Origin: Leguminivora glycinivorella
Lineage: Eukaryota > Arthropoda > Insecta > Lepidoptera > Tortricidae
Assembly: GCF_023078275.1 (NCBI RefSeq)
Contig: NC_062975.1
Location: forward strand, 15,289,141-15,353,140
Reading direction: 5' to 3'
DNA length: 64,000 nucleotides
Both the position numbers and the translations under genes were made by a program. The notes beneath the pieces are model-generated. The model was not told the origin of the DNA, searched no databases, and was given only the letters and a program-made list of their open reading frames with translations. Below, in pieces: positions 45,896 to 56,690 of the stretch (the stretch's first letter is position 1; each line of letters starts with the position of its first letter).

Positions 45896-47794
45896 TATTC
45901 AATAATAAATAATACTTACTAAAAATATTAGTCAAGTTAATTAGTTAGTTACCAAAGTCGTCAACCCAAGGATCAAAGTTTTCGGTCGCAGTATACATGC
46001 AACAGTACAGCCAAACACGCACACAAGTGCGGTTTTGGACACGGCGGGTGCCGCACACAATGACAAAATAACTTCGCGATCGTCGAGCCGCGTGCGGAGC
46101 GGACTAACATACGTCCTGCCTCTACAAGCTCTGCCGCGGTACTGACATCGCAAGCGCGCGTAACCGGTAATAAGGAGGCATTTTTAAAAAATCGTCAAAA
46201 ATATTAAATTGCAATTAATAGAAAACTTTTGCATAAAATCTGTTTAAGTAAGCGTTGCAGATTATTTTTATATTAAAACTACTTCAAAAACACGTAAGTT
46301 TTCGAAGAAATTGACACTTAATCTGAGGTGATTTCTGAAACAAATTGGATTCATCATATCCTCATTTACTCTATTCTAAAGCCTTATAACAAAGAAGTAG
46401 TCTCAAAAGATTGTAGTACAGGATATACATAATACAAATTTACCACTTGAAGCATTCAAAACTATCCAAATTTTACAAATTAGACGGACTAAGTCAGCAC
46501 TTTTCGCGGGTTTTCCTAAACATGCACCAGAAAAAAAATCATAATTAATTAAGTGAGTTAGTTTTTAAAAATCCAGTCTCACAACATGTAAGTTAAGAAG
46601 ATGTCCTAATCGAATCCTGAACTTAATAAGTCTTTTAGATGACGGAAAGTGTAGCATTTTGCCGACTAAAACTATCAATTTTACATTATTACGACGTTTT
46701 CGTTGAATGCCCTCTTAAAGTTAACGAGGAAATGTCACATTTCTCGCTCCGGCAGTGCAAATATCATAAGCATAAACATGCTTGGTTGGTTGACTTGCAC
46801 GCGTGTTAACTGCGATATTATGTAGTTCTAGGCAATTGGTAGTAATATGAGTAGTAAGTATTTATACCAACTTTGGTTATTCGCGGTTATGTTTAAATTT
46901 ATTGATGTTTCCGAAGCTCTGTAAGTTTTAATAAAAGCATTTCACGGTTTTTTATCAACCGTGATGTGCGCCCTCATAGGGCATGAAGTTAGATAATATC
47001 ATTGTACCTTTATTGGTGACAATCGAGTATGTACACCCATATTTTTATACTGGACTACTGGTATCTTTTAAGAAGATGCAATTCAAAAACACACTTCCTT
47101 GTACGTCTTATTACACAAAATATTCTCCCATTGAAAAAGATTATCCGATTTCCAAATATAGATTTAAATCAGCATCGGTATACGCAACTCGAGCAGGATT
47201 ACATTAGCCGTTCAAACAATAACCGGAATGGCGTCATGTTTATTTTGGTCCATATCTTCGTGTACGCCGAGCTAACGAGTAGATTAGATGTTACACTGTA
47301 GGGTATACAGTTATGTGTAATATGCAATTAGTAGACTGATCATAGGAGTTAATAATTAGTAACAATTTCTCAAGGTTGAGGGTCAGGTGCAGAAGGCGGT
47401 ATAGTCTTGGACACAGCCTGGATAGTCCGGCGGTGCCCCTCTGCGGTCCTGCGGTGCTTATTTTATTGGTATTTTTATAAAGGTTTAGTTTTAAATTATT
47501 GGTTAGCGATTGAAAGTCAACGGTTTCATCGCGTTCATCCATTTCAGTAAATCAGTACACAACAATGCAAAATGAACTCGATGATACGTTTCTTGCAACA
47601 TAGTCATCGCTGACTCACTAACATTTACTGTCTATAGGTAAAGTTGTCCACCTATCGGTACCTAAGTAAGCATAACTACGTAACGCATAGCTTAGTTAGG
47701 TATGATATTTGGGACAGTACATTTTTATTTCGCGCTTTAGAGCTTGATCCCATTCCATTAGTAAAAGTAGCTCAGTAAATGCTTTTCGTTAGTT
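45896..47794. other. Unassigned stretch, about 1.9 kb
   Basis: A GC-rich patch at 46000-46150 and AT-rich remainder. No repeat partner or coding motif seen. Confidence 0.4.
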
Positions 47795-47809
47795 TACATC
47801 ATAGTACAT

Positions 47810-47950
47810 TATAAACTGAAATAGATACCATACACTAAAGAAAAAGCGATCAAGCCCACTGGTGGCGAAGCCGGGAATCGAACCCGGGTCTCCAGCTAAC
47901 GCGGCTGACGGCTGGCGGCTATATATAATAAAATAATTTGATTTGTTCCC
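47810..47950 (-). mobile_element. tRNA-derived SINE, family C, with 15-bp target duplication
   Basis: Read on the minus strand it has gctggagacccgggttcga, ttcccggcttcgccaccagt, gggcttgatcgctttttctt and tggtatctatttcagttt. A perfect direct repeat tacatcatagtacat flanks it at 47795-47809 and 47951-47965. A duplication of this size is what target-primed reverse transcription leaves, so both ends of this copy are well defined. Confidence 0.85.
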
Positions 47951-48004
47951 TACATCATAGTACATAAACATATCCATAGTCCATAGTGATATTATAAATA
48001 AAAA

Positions 48005-48352
48005 ATAAAATAAATATTATAGGACATTCTTACACAGATTGACTAAGGCCCACGGTAAGTTCAAGAAGGCTTGTGTTGTGGGTACTCAGCAGCAGCGGCT
48101 GGTCCATACAAGCCGATTCCAACCGGCTTGCCTAAAATTGATTACTAGTAAAGTACCTTAATGTTAAGGTATGTTTTTTTTTATCCGTGTTGCCTAACAG
48201 AAAATTTCACCAGCCGCCACTGGTACTCAGACAACGATATATATAATATATAAATACTCATCACACAAATAAATGCGCTTACCGGGATTCGAACCCGGGA
48301 CCGTGACTTAGCAGGCAGGGTCACTACCGACTGAGCCAGACCGGTCGTCAAA
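48005..48352 (-). mobile_element. tRNA-derived SINE, family D, split by a hAT-like element
   Basis: On the minus strand the head reads ctggctcagtcggtagtga, box B gggttcgaatcccggta (about 48284-48300), then aaatgcgc and a body with gatatatatcgttgtctgag. After the insertion (48090-48222) the body resumes with ccacaacacaagccttctt, accgtgggccttagtcaatc and tgtgtaagaatgtcctata. Box A-like ctcagtcggtag is intact, better than in the plus-strand relative at 39885. Confidence 0.8.
48090..48222. mobile_element. 133-bp hAT-like MITE with perfect 8-bp target duplication
   Basis: Ends cagcagcggctggt and accagccgccactg are inverted with two mismatches. The flanks gtactcag (48082-48089) and gtactcag (48223-48230) are identical, and removing the element plus one copy restores the SINE body. 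CAG/CTG ends with an 8-bp duplication indicate the hAT superfamily. Confidence 0.9.
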
Positions 48353-48577
48353 TTATAAACGGGAATGTGTGTTTTTGTGTTTGCCGTCTTTCACGGAGCG
48401 ACGAATTGACGTGATTTTTTAAGTGAAGATAGTTGAAGGGACGGAGAGTGACATAGGCACTTGTCTTTTTGTCTCTTTCTAACCCCCACTTCACTCAAAT
48501 GGGGGGTGGAAAATTTGTATGGAGCAGTCCGCAATTTTCTAATTTAACGCGAGCGAAGCCGCGAGCCAAAGCTAGTA
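48353..48577 (+). mobile_element. RTE-tailed short interspersed repeat, second copy
   Basis: tataaacgggaatgtgtgtt, ccgtctttcacggagcgacg, attgacgtgattttttaagt, atagttgaagggacggagag, tttgtctctttctaac; then a 60-base segment (48482-48545) not present at 30575, and finally aacgcgagcgaagccgcgag with ctagta. Confidence 0.7.
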
Positions 48578-51500
48578 TTTTTTGCAACACCTCCTGCTGC
48601 TACACTATACATAGCGATCTACAAGTAAAGTTGTCTACTATATACCTATAGCTATGTACATACTTGACTCATATGGTTAGTTAGGTAGGCGTATAATACT
48701 CGTACGTGTGCGTATCCGCATCAAATCCTTGCCGCGTGCGTCTTGTTGATAAGGCCATGGCCCGGCAAATGGACTCACGTTACGGGCGACGACTAGCTGT
48801 TTTATAATATAACTAGTACTTTTATCTGCTCTTGTCCAATCTAACATGACTTCTTTTTTACGATCACGAATTATTTAAAAGTAAGATGTAATACCAAGAT
48901 TACCGTAATAAAAATTATAAATTGGTAAGTAAAAAGTTTTTTTGTTATAACTTATAAAATATGTAACGTGTAGGTGTTTTGCTAGTGCGGATTATCGAGG
49001 ATCAAATTTAATATCCATTCCAAAAAAAAGTAAAAACTACTTACCACTTCTGTCACAGTTACTAAATATCTATTTACAGAATAAAACCCAAATAAAATAT
49101 TAAAAAGACACTTTGAAGAATTCTAGAACTTGAAAACGCGACTTTGTTGGACAGCTATACCTATCAATAATACACTAAATCATTATGGCACTATTATATC
49201 TTGAGGACGACAATTTATTACCTAAACACATGTTATCGTTCCCAAATATTAAAACAAAGTAGGTATATGAGTATCAGATTACTTCAAATAGTAAGAAAAC
49301 AAAATATACCGATATGTATGAAGATGTCAGTTAATTCTATAGAAAAGGTAATTTGCCACAAAATGACAAGATTTTCTACAAATTTAATGCATATTACACG
49401 ATCTACATAGAATTTCGAGGACAATATTAGTTTTAGCACAATATGGTCATATTAGTCCACAAAGCTATTGTTTTTTTTTAAGAATGACCAGGCACAGTTT
49501 GATGGCTCTAGATTATAAATAAGAGCACAATTTACCAGTTCAACAGTGAAGTGTACCCGATTTTATGATAATAAAATTTATATCAATTTAACTGGCTTAT
49601 TGTCCGTTTAATTTTAATATTCGGGAACAAAAACAGTGTACAGGCAATACCTCTTCGCACCGCGACTTCGGACTGAAGTGGCCCGTCGAGTTATGCCTTA
49701 TTTACTTTAGGAACACACGACATGGGGCTACTTATTTACACAATAACACTAAGTTTTAAGTGCTAAAACTCAAAGTCGTACAGAAAACTGCGGGTTTTAT
49801 TGTGTAAAAAGGCGTTCATTGTCCTCATGCAAGGTAGAATTTATAATTTAACCCAAAAATTTGACAACCTTTGTGTTCTTTGTGATACATTTGTAGAAAA
49901 CGAAAACAAAGCCTAAATGTTTACATATTTCACTTTATTGCTAAATTTAAGAAGGAAAGTGTACACACTACACTGTACAAGTTTTATACCTACTCTCCTA
50001 TGTCTTGTTTCTTTATAGTTGACCCCAAGATGATCGCTATCTTCTTTGTTATCTTTGGATATTTGACCACAAATACACTAGCTAACGTTTCTAAATTTAT
50101 TAAGAGCGATATATATAGAAGTTATACCCACTCAATTTTAATGTTACCTGGCTTTTAGCATAGGCACTTAGGTACCATGATTGCGATAAAATTGTCTAAA
50201 CCCGTGCAATCACACCCAAATAAACATAAACAACAAAGTGCAGCTCCAAGCCAGGTTACCTCCAGTTCGCTTAGTGAATTACGTGAGCAACTGAGCCCCG
50301 AACCAAGTGTGGCCCAGCCGAGCTGCAAACTTTCCATTAAAAATGCAAGTTGCACCGCCAAAGTGCCGCGCGGTACGCGCGTAATCCTGCTTCGTGAATC
50401 TATTTCCTGCAACACATTCACGCTAGGATATTCTGAAAGGGATAGTGGGTATGTTGAGCTTAGACTTGGCGCGGATGTACAAATAATGGGAAATCGCTAG
50501 CCAATAAACGTTAGAAGGTGTTTATTTAATCACCTGCAAAATAATTGAAGGCAACTTTAATCAATAGTACCAAAGACATATGTAACTCCGTATAGACAGC
50601 TACAGTCTAAGAAAAAAACGTACCTCAGAGCCATATAGAAAAAGGTACGGTGGCCTAGATGGCGTCACACATTTGGGGGACGCTCTGCTAGAAGGCGCTA
50701 GTATTAATATTTGACATTTTAACACATATCAAGCTAAGAATATGGGCCAAATTGTCAAAATTGAGGCTTAAAAGTTTTAAGCCTGTGTCGAGAGATGGCT
50801 GTCTATGCACTGTGACTATATATTTTACTTTGACAGTAACTCTCTATAATACTCAATCCTCTTTGATAGTACCAAACCCGAAATCGCGAAACTAATATAA
50901 TTGGCTTGAAATTTACTGTGGTGGAGTCATTTTTTTCTGCAATCTGGAGGTTGCAGGGCAGAATGTTCCCTGAGTAAAGGACCTTATAATATTCACCCTG
51001 TAAATTATTGCCGGTAACCAAGTTAATTATATTTGTAACTCGGGCATAATATAAATCGTCTACATAAAGTTTGTATAGCCGTCGGGTGTTCTTATCTTCT
51101 AGACACAGGCCCTTCTGGGACTTTGGGTAAATCCTTGAAGTCGAACGCTAAGTACGGGGAGGCATTTGATTAATAAAAATATTTTCAATAAACTCACCGT
51201 AGCTGCTCGTAAATAGATACAAACGTCTTCAAAAATTAGTTTACATTTTTACATCCTCGTCATGTCACGGTCGCCATGTGTGGAGCCGATTAAATGAAAC
51301 ACATGTACGTTTCCGTAGGTGACTGTATTAAGACTGTCCATAAAATGTGGCATGCAAACTTAACTCTATGTCTATAACTATACTATAAAATAAACTAAGT
51401 ACACACCTCACTTTGCCATGCCAATAAGGCGAAATATGTGCACTCACTAATTTTGCCACGGCGAAATATGTGCACTTAATTTTGACGTGGAAATATCTAC

Positions 51501-51709
51501 AGGTGCACTGGTGCAGCTTTTATGTAGCAAAAGTTTTAATAAGTTATCTATGAGCGCGAAGGAATGACATTTTGAACAACTTTTTAATAGCCACTTTGAA
51601 TGTCTACTTCATTACTTTGATCACAAAATAGCTTCTTTACTTACCAATATTTTTGCCGCGATTATTTGAGTTTCTAATAGCATGCTTAGATAGCATTTTT
51701 TTTATACTA
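48578..51709. other. Long unassigned stretch, about 3.1 kb
   Basis: AT-rich overall. A 107-codon plus open stretch (50177-50500) overlaps an 88-codon minus one in a GC-richer patch; neither has a motif. The segment 50640-50825 (ggtggcctagatggcgtcac through tcgagagatggctgtctatg) resembles a lepidopteran interspersed repeat I have seen before, but no second copy is in the window. Confidence 0.4.
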
Positions 51710-51885
51710 CGTCGTTAGCAACCAAGCGTACGGTCCGCCTGATGGAAAGCGGTCACCGTAACCTATGGACGCCTGCAACTCAAGGAGTGTCACATGCGCG
51801 TTGCCAACCCATTAGAAACTTGTACACTCCCTTTTGCTGTGTTAAGTACACACTTACACAGCAAAAAGGAGTGTACACGTTCCAG
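51710..51885 (+). mobile_element. SINE-like repeat, best copy in the window
   Basis: gttagcaaccaagcgtacgg, tccgcctgatggaaagcggt, caccgtaacctatggacgcc, tgcaactcaaggagtgtcac, gcgttgcc. At the 3' side gtacactcccttttgctgtg is followed by its reverse complement (acagcaaaaaggagtgtac), a hairpin at 51830-51880. The same end is seen without the hairpin near 11428. Confidence 0.7.
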
Positions 51886-52024
51886 CATTGCTTGTGATAC
51901 GAGTATAATCCAACAGGTTGTAACGAGGTTCAATGTATTTATTATTAGTATCATAATAAATACATAAAAATATTCCATAACCCCGAGTGTTAACGCACGC
52001 ATATTACCCATGTAGCGTTATAGA
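51886..52024. other. Unassigned spacer
   Basis: Nothing seen. Confidence 0.5.
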
Positions 52025-52720
52025 CATATCTTACTCGGTATCGTGCAATCTCCGCCGCGATGCCTCACGCGCCAGCCATGCCCGCCGTTCTTACAGCCTG
52101 CCCGCATCCGACATCCGCCTCGCCTCGCCTTTCAACGCCATTCCGCGCCACTCATAGACAACACTTGACTAGATTTTGCAATGACTACGTTTTACAGTTT
52201 AAACAGTTTTTACATAAAAAATACGAATCTAGTTTGGCATCGTTTACTTTACACTGCAGCGGCTAGCCATGCCCGCTATTCTTACAGCCTGCTCGGACAT
52301 CTCTGCATCTGCATCGGACGTCCGTCACGCCTCGCCTTTCATTGCCATTCCGCGCCACGCATGAACAATACTCGACTAGATTTTGCAAAAACTAAGTTAT
52401 AATATAAGAGAAAATATTTTTATACATTAAAAAGAATCATAACAAATCAAGTTTGGCAACGTTCCATCTCCGCCTTGTCGCCTCGCGCGACAGCAATACC
52501 CGCCATTCTTACAGCCTGCTCGCATCCTCGCCTTTCATCGCCATTCCGCGCCACGCATGGACAACACTCGACTAGATTTTGCAAAAACTAAGTCATTAGA
52601 GAAAATATTTTTATACATTAAAAATAATCATAAGAACAAATCAAGTTTGGCAACGCTCAATCTCCACGGCGACGCCTCGCGCGACAGCAATACCCGCCAC
52701 CAGCGTCAAGTTAGGTACCT
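52025..52720 (+). repeat. Degenerate tandem array, about 190-230 bp units
   Basis: The phrase 'cccgcc' with ttcttacagcctgc follows at 52081, 52272, 52499 and (partial) 52693, giving spacings 191, 227 and 194. Each unit has ctcgcctttca, gccattccgcgcca, a caacactcgactagattttg block and an AT-rich part (aaaatatttttatacatt). Units 3 and 4 are closest. Non-coding. Confidence 0.85.
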
Positions 52721-52796
52721 GGTAGGTAACTTGACAATATGCTGAGGGGAGACCTTTTCAGTGACGTTAATCATCATTCGCCTGCCCTTATCCCAT
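52721..52796. other. Junction between tandem array and LINE remnant
   Basis: The pair gtcaagttaggtacctgg / ggtaacttgac (52705-52735) makes a short inverted repeat. No further feature. Confidence 0.4.
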
Positions 52797-53033
52797 TCAT
52801 TTGGGGTCGGCGCAGCATGTCTTCCGCTTCCATACCTCCCTATCATCCGTCATTTCATCATTCACTTGCTTTCGCTTCATATCATCTCTCACGCAATCCA
52901 TCCACCTTTTCCTCGGTTTTCCTCTCCCGTTACTTCCTTCCACACTCATTCGCAATGCCTTTCTCGTCACATGACTTTCATCCCTTCGCATCACATGCCC
53001 ATACCATGCCAGACGATTAGCTCTTACTTCTTT
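52797..53033 (-). pseudogene. LINE C-terminal fragment (RTE-like 'GHVMRR...RW.DC' tail)
   Basis: The minus frame reads VRANRLAWYGHVMRRDESHV, then TRKALRMSVEGSNGRGKPRK, RWMDCVRDDMKRKQVND and ends KTCCADPK. The order 'R-L-x-W-Y-G-H-V-M-R ... G-R-G-x-P-x-x-R-W ... C-A-D-P' marks the end of LINE reverse transcriptases of the RTE-related type. Frame intact over about 79 residues, but nothing of the polymerase remains. The following sequence 52740-52796 would be its 3' untranslated end. Confidence 0.85.
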
Positions 53034-53108
53034 TCAGTGACGTTAATATCAATACCTATTAGTGTGCATCATAGACATAAGGAATTTTGTTAACGTCCTG
53101 AATAAAAT

Positions 53109-53149
53109 TATTTTCTTTCTTTCTTTCTTCTTTCTTTCTTTCTTTCTAA
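53109..53149 (+). repeat. (TTTC)n microsatellite
   Basis: A ttttctttctttctttcttc type run directly after 'cctgaataaaatta', a phrase resembling a retroelement 3' end. It directly abuts the MITE family A copy. Confidence 0.9.
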
Positions 53150-53159
53150 AATACACAGG

Positions 53160-53309
53160 AGGGACGCACGCGCGACGTCGCTTGAGTGTTGCGTGGCGCC
53201 GCGTTGCTTGAAGCGCGTCTTACGTCTTTTACTGAAAAGATGTTTTTTTTTTTAATTACGTCCGTTCCGCGTCTTACGACTTGCGTCGCTTCTGTGTGGG
53301 TAACAGTCC
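53160..53309. repeat. MITE family A, copy 4
   Basis: gacgcacgcgcgacgtcgct at the left, 'gcgtcttacgtc' in the middle, agatgtttttttttttaatt, and tccgttccgcgtcttacgac with tgcgtcgcttctgtgtgg at the right. The arms are more diverged than at 33382. Confidence 0.7.
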
Positions 53310-53451
53310 CAGCAGCAGTCAGCATGCCTGCATTGGACCTCCGCCTCGAGTCGCCTTTTAACGCTATTACTCGTATGGACAACAGTCCACATGCGATATA
53401 ATAAGTATAATAACGTAAGTAGGTACATCGTTTATTTAAATATTTGACAAT
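53310..53451. other. Unassigned spacer
   Basis: Nothing recognised. Confidence 0.5.
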
Positions 53452-54094
53452 ACCATATTCCGGTTGGCTACCTGCCTCAGAATAGGGGCATCAACAAATG
53501 TGCCCCATCGGTGTCAGTGCGGAGTTATGGTGGATAATCTTGGCCACCACGGCCTCTCATGCAGCCGAAGTGCTGGGAGAATTCCTCGCCACGCCAGCCT
53601 CAACGATGTCATCCGGAGGGCCCTTGTTAGTGCAAAAGTGCCGGCCGTCCTCGAACCCAATGGACTGGCCAGGGTTGACGGCAAGAGGCCTGACGGAATG
53701 ACGCTGGTGCCTTGGAGTATGGGTCGGCCGCTTGTCTGGGATGCTACTTGTGTAGATACCCTGGCGCCGTCTCATGTTCCAGGCACCAAAGTTGATGCTG
53801 GGGCGGCTGCATCCTTGGCTGAAGACCTCAAGCATCGCAAGTATGTCACCCTCGGCAGTAGTTACATATTTGCGGCGTTTGGAGTCGAAACCCGTCGTTT
53901 GGCCGTGGGGGCCAAGTGCGCGTTGCCTCTATAAGGAGCTATCTAAGCGCCTTATAGACGCTTCTGGTGACTACAGGGCTGGCCAATACCTTGCTCAGCG
54001 GATCAGCATTGCTATCCAGCGGGGCAATGCGGCCAGCCTTCTGGGCACCTTACCCAACGAGCAAGACCTGGGCCAAATATTTTATTTATAAGTT
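53452..54094 (+). pseudogene. Retroelement-type C-terminal domain (HGLSC...RPDGMT...WD.T), frameshifted
   Basis: Fragment of a protein type I recall from metazoan repeat-encoded polyproteins next to reverse transcriptases. The first frame (to about 53905) shows CQCGVMVDNLGHHGLSCSRS, GRIPRHASLNDVIRRALVSA, GKRPDGMTLVPWSMGRPLVW and DATCVDTLAPSHV; a shift then leads into YKELSKRLIDASGDYRAGQY, LAQRISIAIQRGNAASLLGT and a stop at 54089-54091. The C-x-C-G ... H-x-L-S-C part could bind zinc, and PDG ... WD-x-T-x-x-D has the look of a nuclease-type acidic core, but no function is demonstrated. The upstream part of the polyprotein is missing. A 'ataaataaaagt' tail follows at 54146. The host element class is uncertain. 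Confidence 0.7.
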
Positions 54095-54764
54095 TTATTG
54101 TAAGTTTTAATGTAAGTGTTTATTGTATTATTTTATATGTTGTTTATAAATAAAAGTATTCAATATTTGAATATGTCTCACGAAAGTATAACTTCTAAAG
54201 ACCTTATTAATGCTCTATCTAGTGAAACATAGCGATCCCTGCCGCCACACCACGCCACAATACCTCCGAAGGCGGGTTTTGTTTTATTTAATTGAACATT
54301 CTCATCATATCGCCTATTGTCTCGCTAAATAAACGTCCGTTCAAAATGTTCAAATAGATACTTTATTACTTAGCAGAAGTTAATGTTTTGGCAGGCATGA
54401 TTAATAATTATATTAACAGCGAAATGGCGGGATTGTGATGTTAATTACGAATCTCGTTTAACATACAGTAAATGTTTAGTGTCCTGAATTTGCTGAACAT
54501 TGCTTGTAGTATGCCGAATATTGCCAGGCAAAATCGGTACAATATTTATTTTTATTCAATAATTCTACATCTAATTTTTGGGTGAAATATTGAAGTATAT
54601 AGTTAGCATAAAGGTAGAATAATACTGTATCTTTCTAAAAACATTTTTTGTTAAGGTACAGGGGGGAAATTTCTATGTTTTCCGTGTTTTACAGTATTAA
54701 CATGATGGCCGTATGTGTCTACAAAACACGCGTGCCATATATGACCATTGGACTCCATTTAATA
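54095..54764. other. Unassigned stretch
   Basis: Nothing beyond the A/T-rich tail of the preceding fragment. Confidence 0.5.
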
Positions 54765-54785
54765 ATGTCTATCTATCTATCTATA
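54765..54785 (+). repeat. (CTAT)n microsatellite
   Basis: Run of ctatctatctatctata type directly at the 3' end of the minus-strand LINE fragment, where such elements often end in short tandem repeats. Confidence 0.85.
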
Positions 54786-55170
54786 GCAGCCTCTAAAGCG
54801 CCCGTCTTCGGACATAGGCCTCCTCTCCATTCCTCCACGCTTGTCGGTCCATTGCCATCCGCATCCAGTTATCGCCAGCTAGTTGGCAGATGTCGTCTCT
54901 CCATCTAAGGGGGGGCTTGCTGCGACCGCGGCGCGGGTGTTAACGGGCTTCCACACCATAGTTCGTCTCAATGGCTGGCAATGTGCCCAGCCCATCTCCA
55001 CTTTCTGTGTCCAATTTCCTACACCACGTCTTTAAGTTTTGTGACCTGCCTGATCCACTCGTTCCTTTTTCGGTGCAGGAGCGTGATTCCGAGCATTGAC
55101 CGCTCCATGGCTCTTTGTGCAACACGCAGTTTCTCAGCCGATTTATTTGTCAATGTGGTGGTTATAATGT
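54786..55170 (-). pseudogene. RTE-like LINE C-terminal fragment with stops
   Basis: Minus strand: KLRVAQRAMERSMLGITLLH, RNEWIRQVTKLKDVV, a stop, then RKWRWAGHIA, another break, and RWRDDICQLAGDNWMRMAMD with RQAWRNGEEAYV at the end. 'AQRAMER-x-M-L-G-x-x-L ... RN ... KW-x-WAGH ... RW-x-DD' is the order at the end of RTE-clade reverse transcriptases. At least two stops and two frame changes. The (CTAT)n run immediately after fits its 3' tail. Confidence 0.85.
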
Positions 55171-55786
55171 AAATATTGTAAAACTTGAAAAAAAAAACCG
55201 ATTAGTAGTGAAATTACTCGCCAGTCTTAAATGCCCCCATGTAGGTACAGTGAGTTGGAAAATTGCGTGGAGAAATAATTATGAATGATTTCATTGATAA
55301 ATTCGCCATGCACTTTTGCAGCTGATAGTATCTTATTTATACATATGTATAGTCAAGAGGGAATATAATTAAACATAGACATATTAAACGATATCGTCTC
55401 ATTTTAGTTTAAGACCTATTTAATTGTTTCTGTCCCGCGCTACCATTATTTAAATACATATTTCTGTTCAGATATCAAAGAAGTAGCAATTTTTATGTTC
55501 TTCGTAAATCCTTCCATATTCTACTGGCGCGCTGCCAATGGCAGGCCGCGCGAATCAAAGCGTGTTACTAACCATAACCATTTCCAGAATCATTATGAAG
55601 ATTTTCAGAACAGTGATATGTAAATAATGTGAAATGAATAATTTAGTTGAGTTTACTTACATTTCGAACAAATTTAACCATTGATGCTAGAAAGCATTGC
55701 ATTTGGATTTGCATATAATGCACATTTTGTAACTTCAATCATTTTAACACATTCAACGCCGCTGACCTGGATTCCGTGTTCTCAAC
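55171..55786. other. Unassigned stretch
   Basis: AT-rich; nothing recognised. Confidence 0.5.
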
Positions 55787-55794
55787 CCGTAGGC

Positions 55795-56009
55795 CAGTGG
55801 TGGGCAAAGTACGTCCTGCGGCCATATATGTCCGGTCTGCGAAAGGATCTTATCCGACAATCCATCACCGTTCCTTCGAAATAGTGTGTTATACCAGCAG
55901 TATGTCAGCAGCAGTGTATACTGTAGTAAAAATGCATTTCTGATATAAATCTGGCCCACCTCTAAATTCCTTCAAATTTTGGCCCTCAATGAAAAATTTT
56001 CCACCACTG
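55795..56009. mobile_element. 215-bp hAT-like non-autonomous element with perfect 8-bp target duplication
   Basis: Ends cagtggtgggcaaagta and tttt-ccaccactg are inverted. The flanks are identical: ccgtaggc at 55787-55794 and at 56010-56017. No coding capacity. End type and duplication length assign it to the hAT superfamily; the ends differ from those of the 1464-3194 element, so a different transposase probably mobilised it. Confidence 0.9.
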
Positions 56010-56180
56010 CCGTAGGCGGTTTTCACTGCAAGCGTTTCCCCATGTTATCGGCTACGGTCGTAGCGCGTAGCACGCGCTGGTATTGGCACTGAAAGTGTTA
56101 ATATCAAAAGTGTTCAGCTGAAAAATGGGGCACAAAAACACCCACCTCAACAGTTTTATTTTATCCATTAGTTAATTTTC

Positions 56181-56320
56181 AAAACTGAAGTAGATATCAT
56201 ACACTAAACTACACTAAAGAAAAAGCGATCAAAACTGGTGGTGAGGCGGAAATCGAACCCGGGTCTCCAGCTATCGCGGCTGATGTGCTAAACCATTGTA
56301 CACCACCCCGACCGCTAAAT
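56181..56320 (-). mobile_element. tRNA-derived SINE, family C, with tRNA-like head
   Basis: The minus strand reads ggtcggggtggtgtacaatg, gtttagcacatcagccgcga, tagctggagacccgggttcg, atttccgcctcaccaccagt, then ttgatcgctttttctttag. Box B-like gggttcgatt is present, and the head is longer than in the copy at 47810. Confidence 0.75.
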
Positions 56321-56426
56321 ATAAGGACATACCGCCAAATACATATATTCTTTTCTCACATAAGCTAAGTAATGCGGAACCCCAAGTATCATGCTTTCTT
56401 CAATTTGGACAGTAGGTACTTCATGC

Positions 56427-56690
56427 ATTACTAGCTTTTCCCGAGGCTTCGCTCGCGTACTAAAAGTAATCTTATTCAAACGTTGAACTTCGGACCCCCA
56501 TTTCACCCCCTTAGGATGTGAATTTTGAAAAATCCTTTCTTTGTGCTCCTCTACACCCTATAAGGAACCTATGTGCTAAATTTGGAATCTCTAGGACCAT
56601 TGGTTTCGGCTGTTCGTTGACATGTCAGTCAGTCAGTCAGTTTCTTCTCTTATCTTATATCTTACCGTGGGCCTCAGTCAATCTGTGTAA
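56427..56690 (-). repeat. RTE-related interspersed repeat with (CAGT)n run
   Basis: Contains actagcttttcccgaggctt, cgctcgcgtac, cggacccccatttcaccccc, taaggaacctatgtgctaaa, tttggaatctctaggaccat and cagtcagtcagtcagt (56626-56641). The 'tagctttt-cccg-ggcttcgctcgcgt' block is the reverse complement of the end of the repeats at 30575 and 48353, so it is probably a longer relative in opposite orientation. Confidence 0.6.

Noticed and set aside
50177..50500. 107-codon plus open stretch, Ser/Pro-rich, as a possible exon
   Set aside because: An 88-codon minus stretch overlaps it, no domain is visible and no splice sites could be defended. Kept as unassigned.
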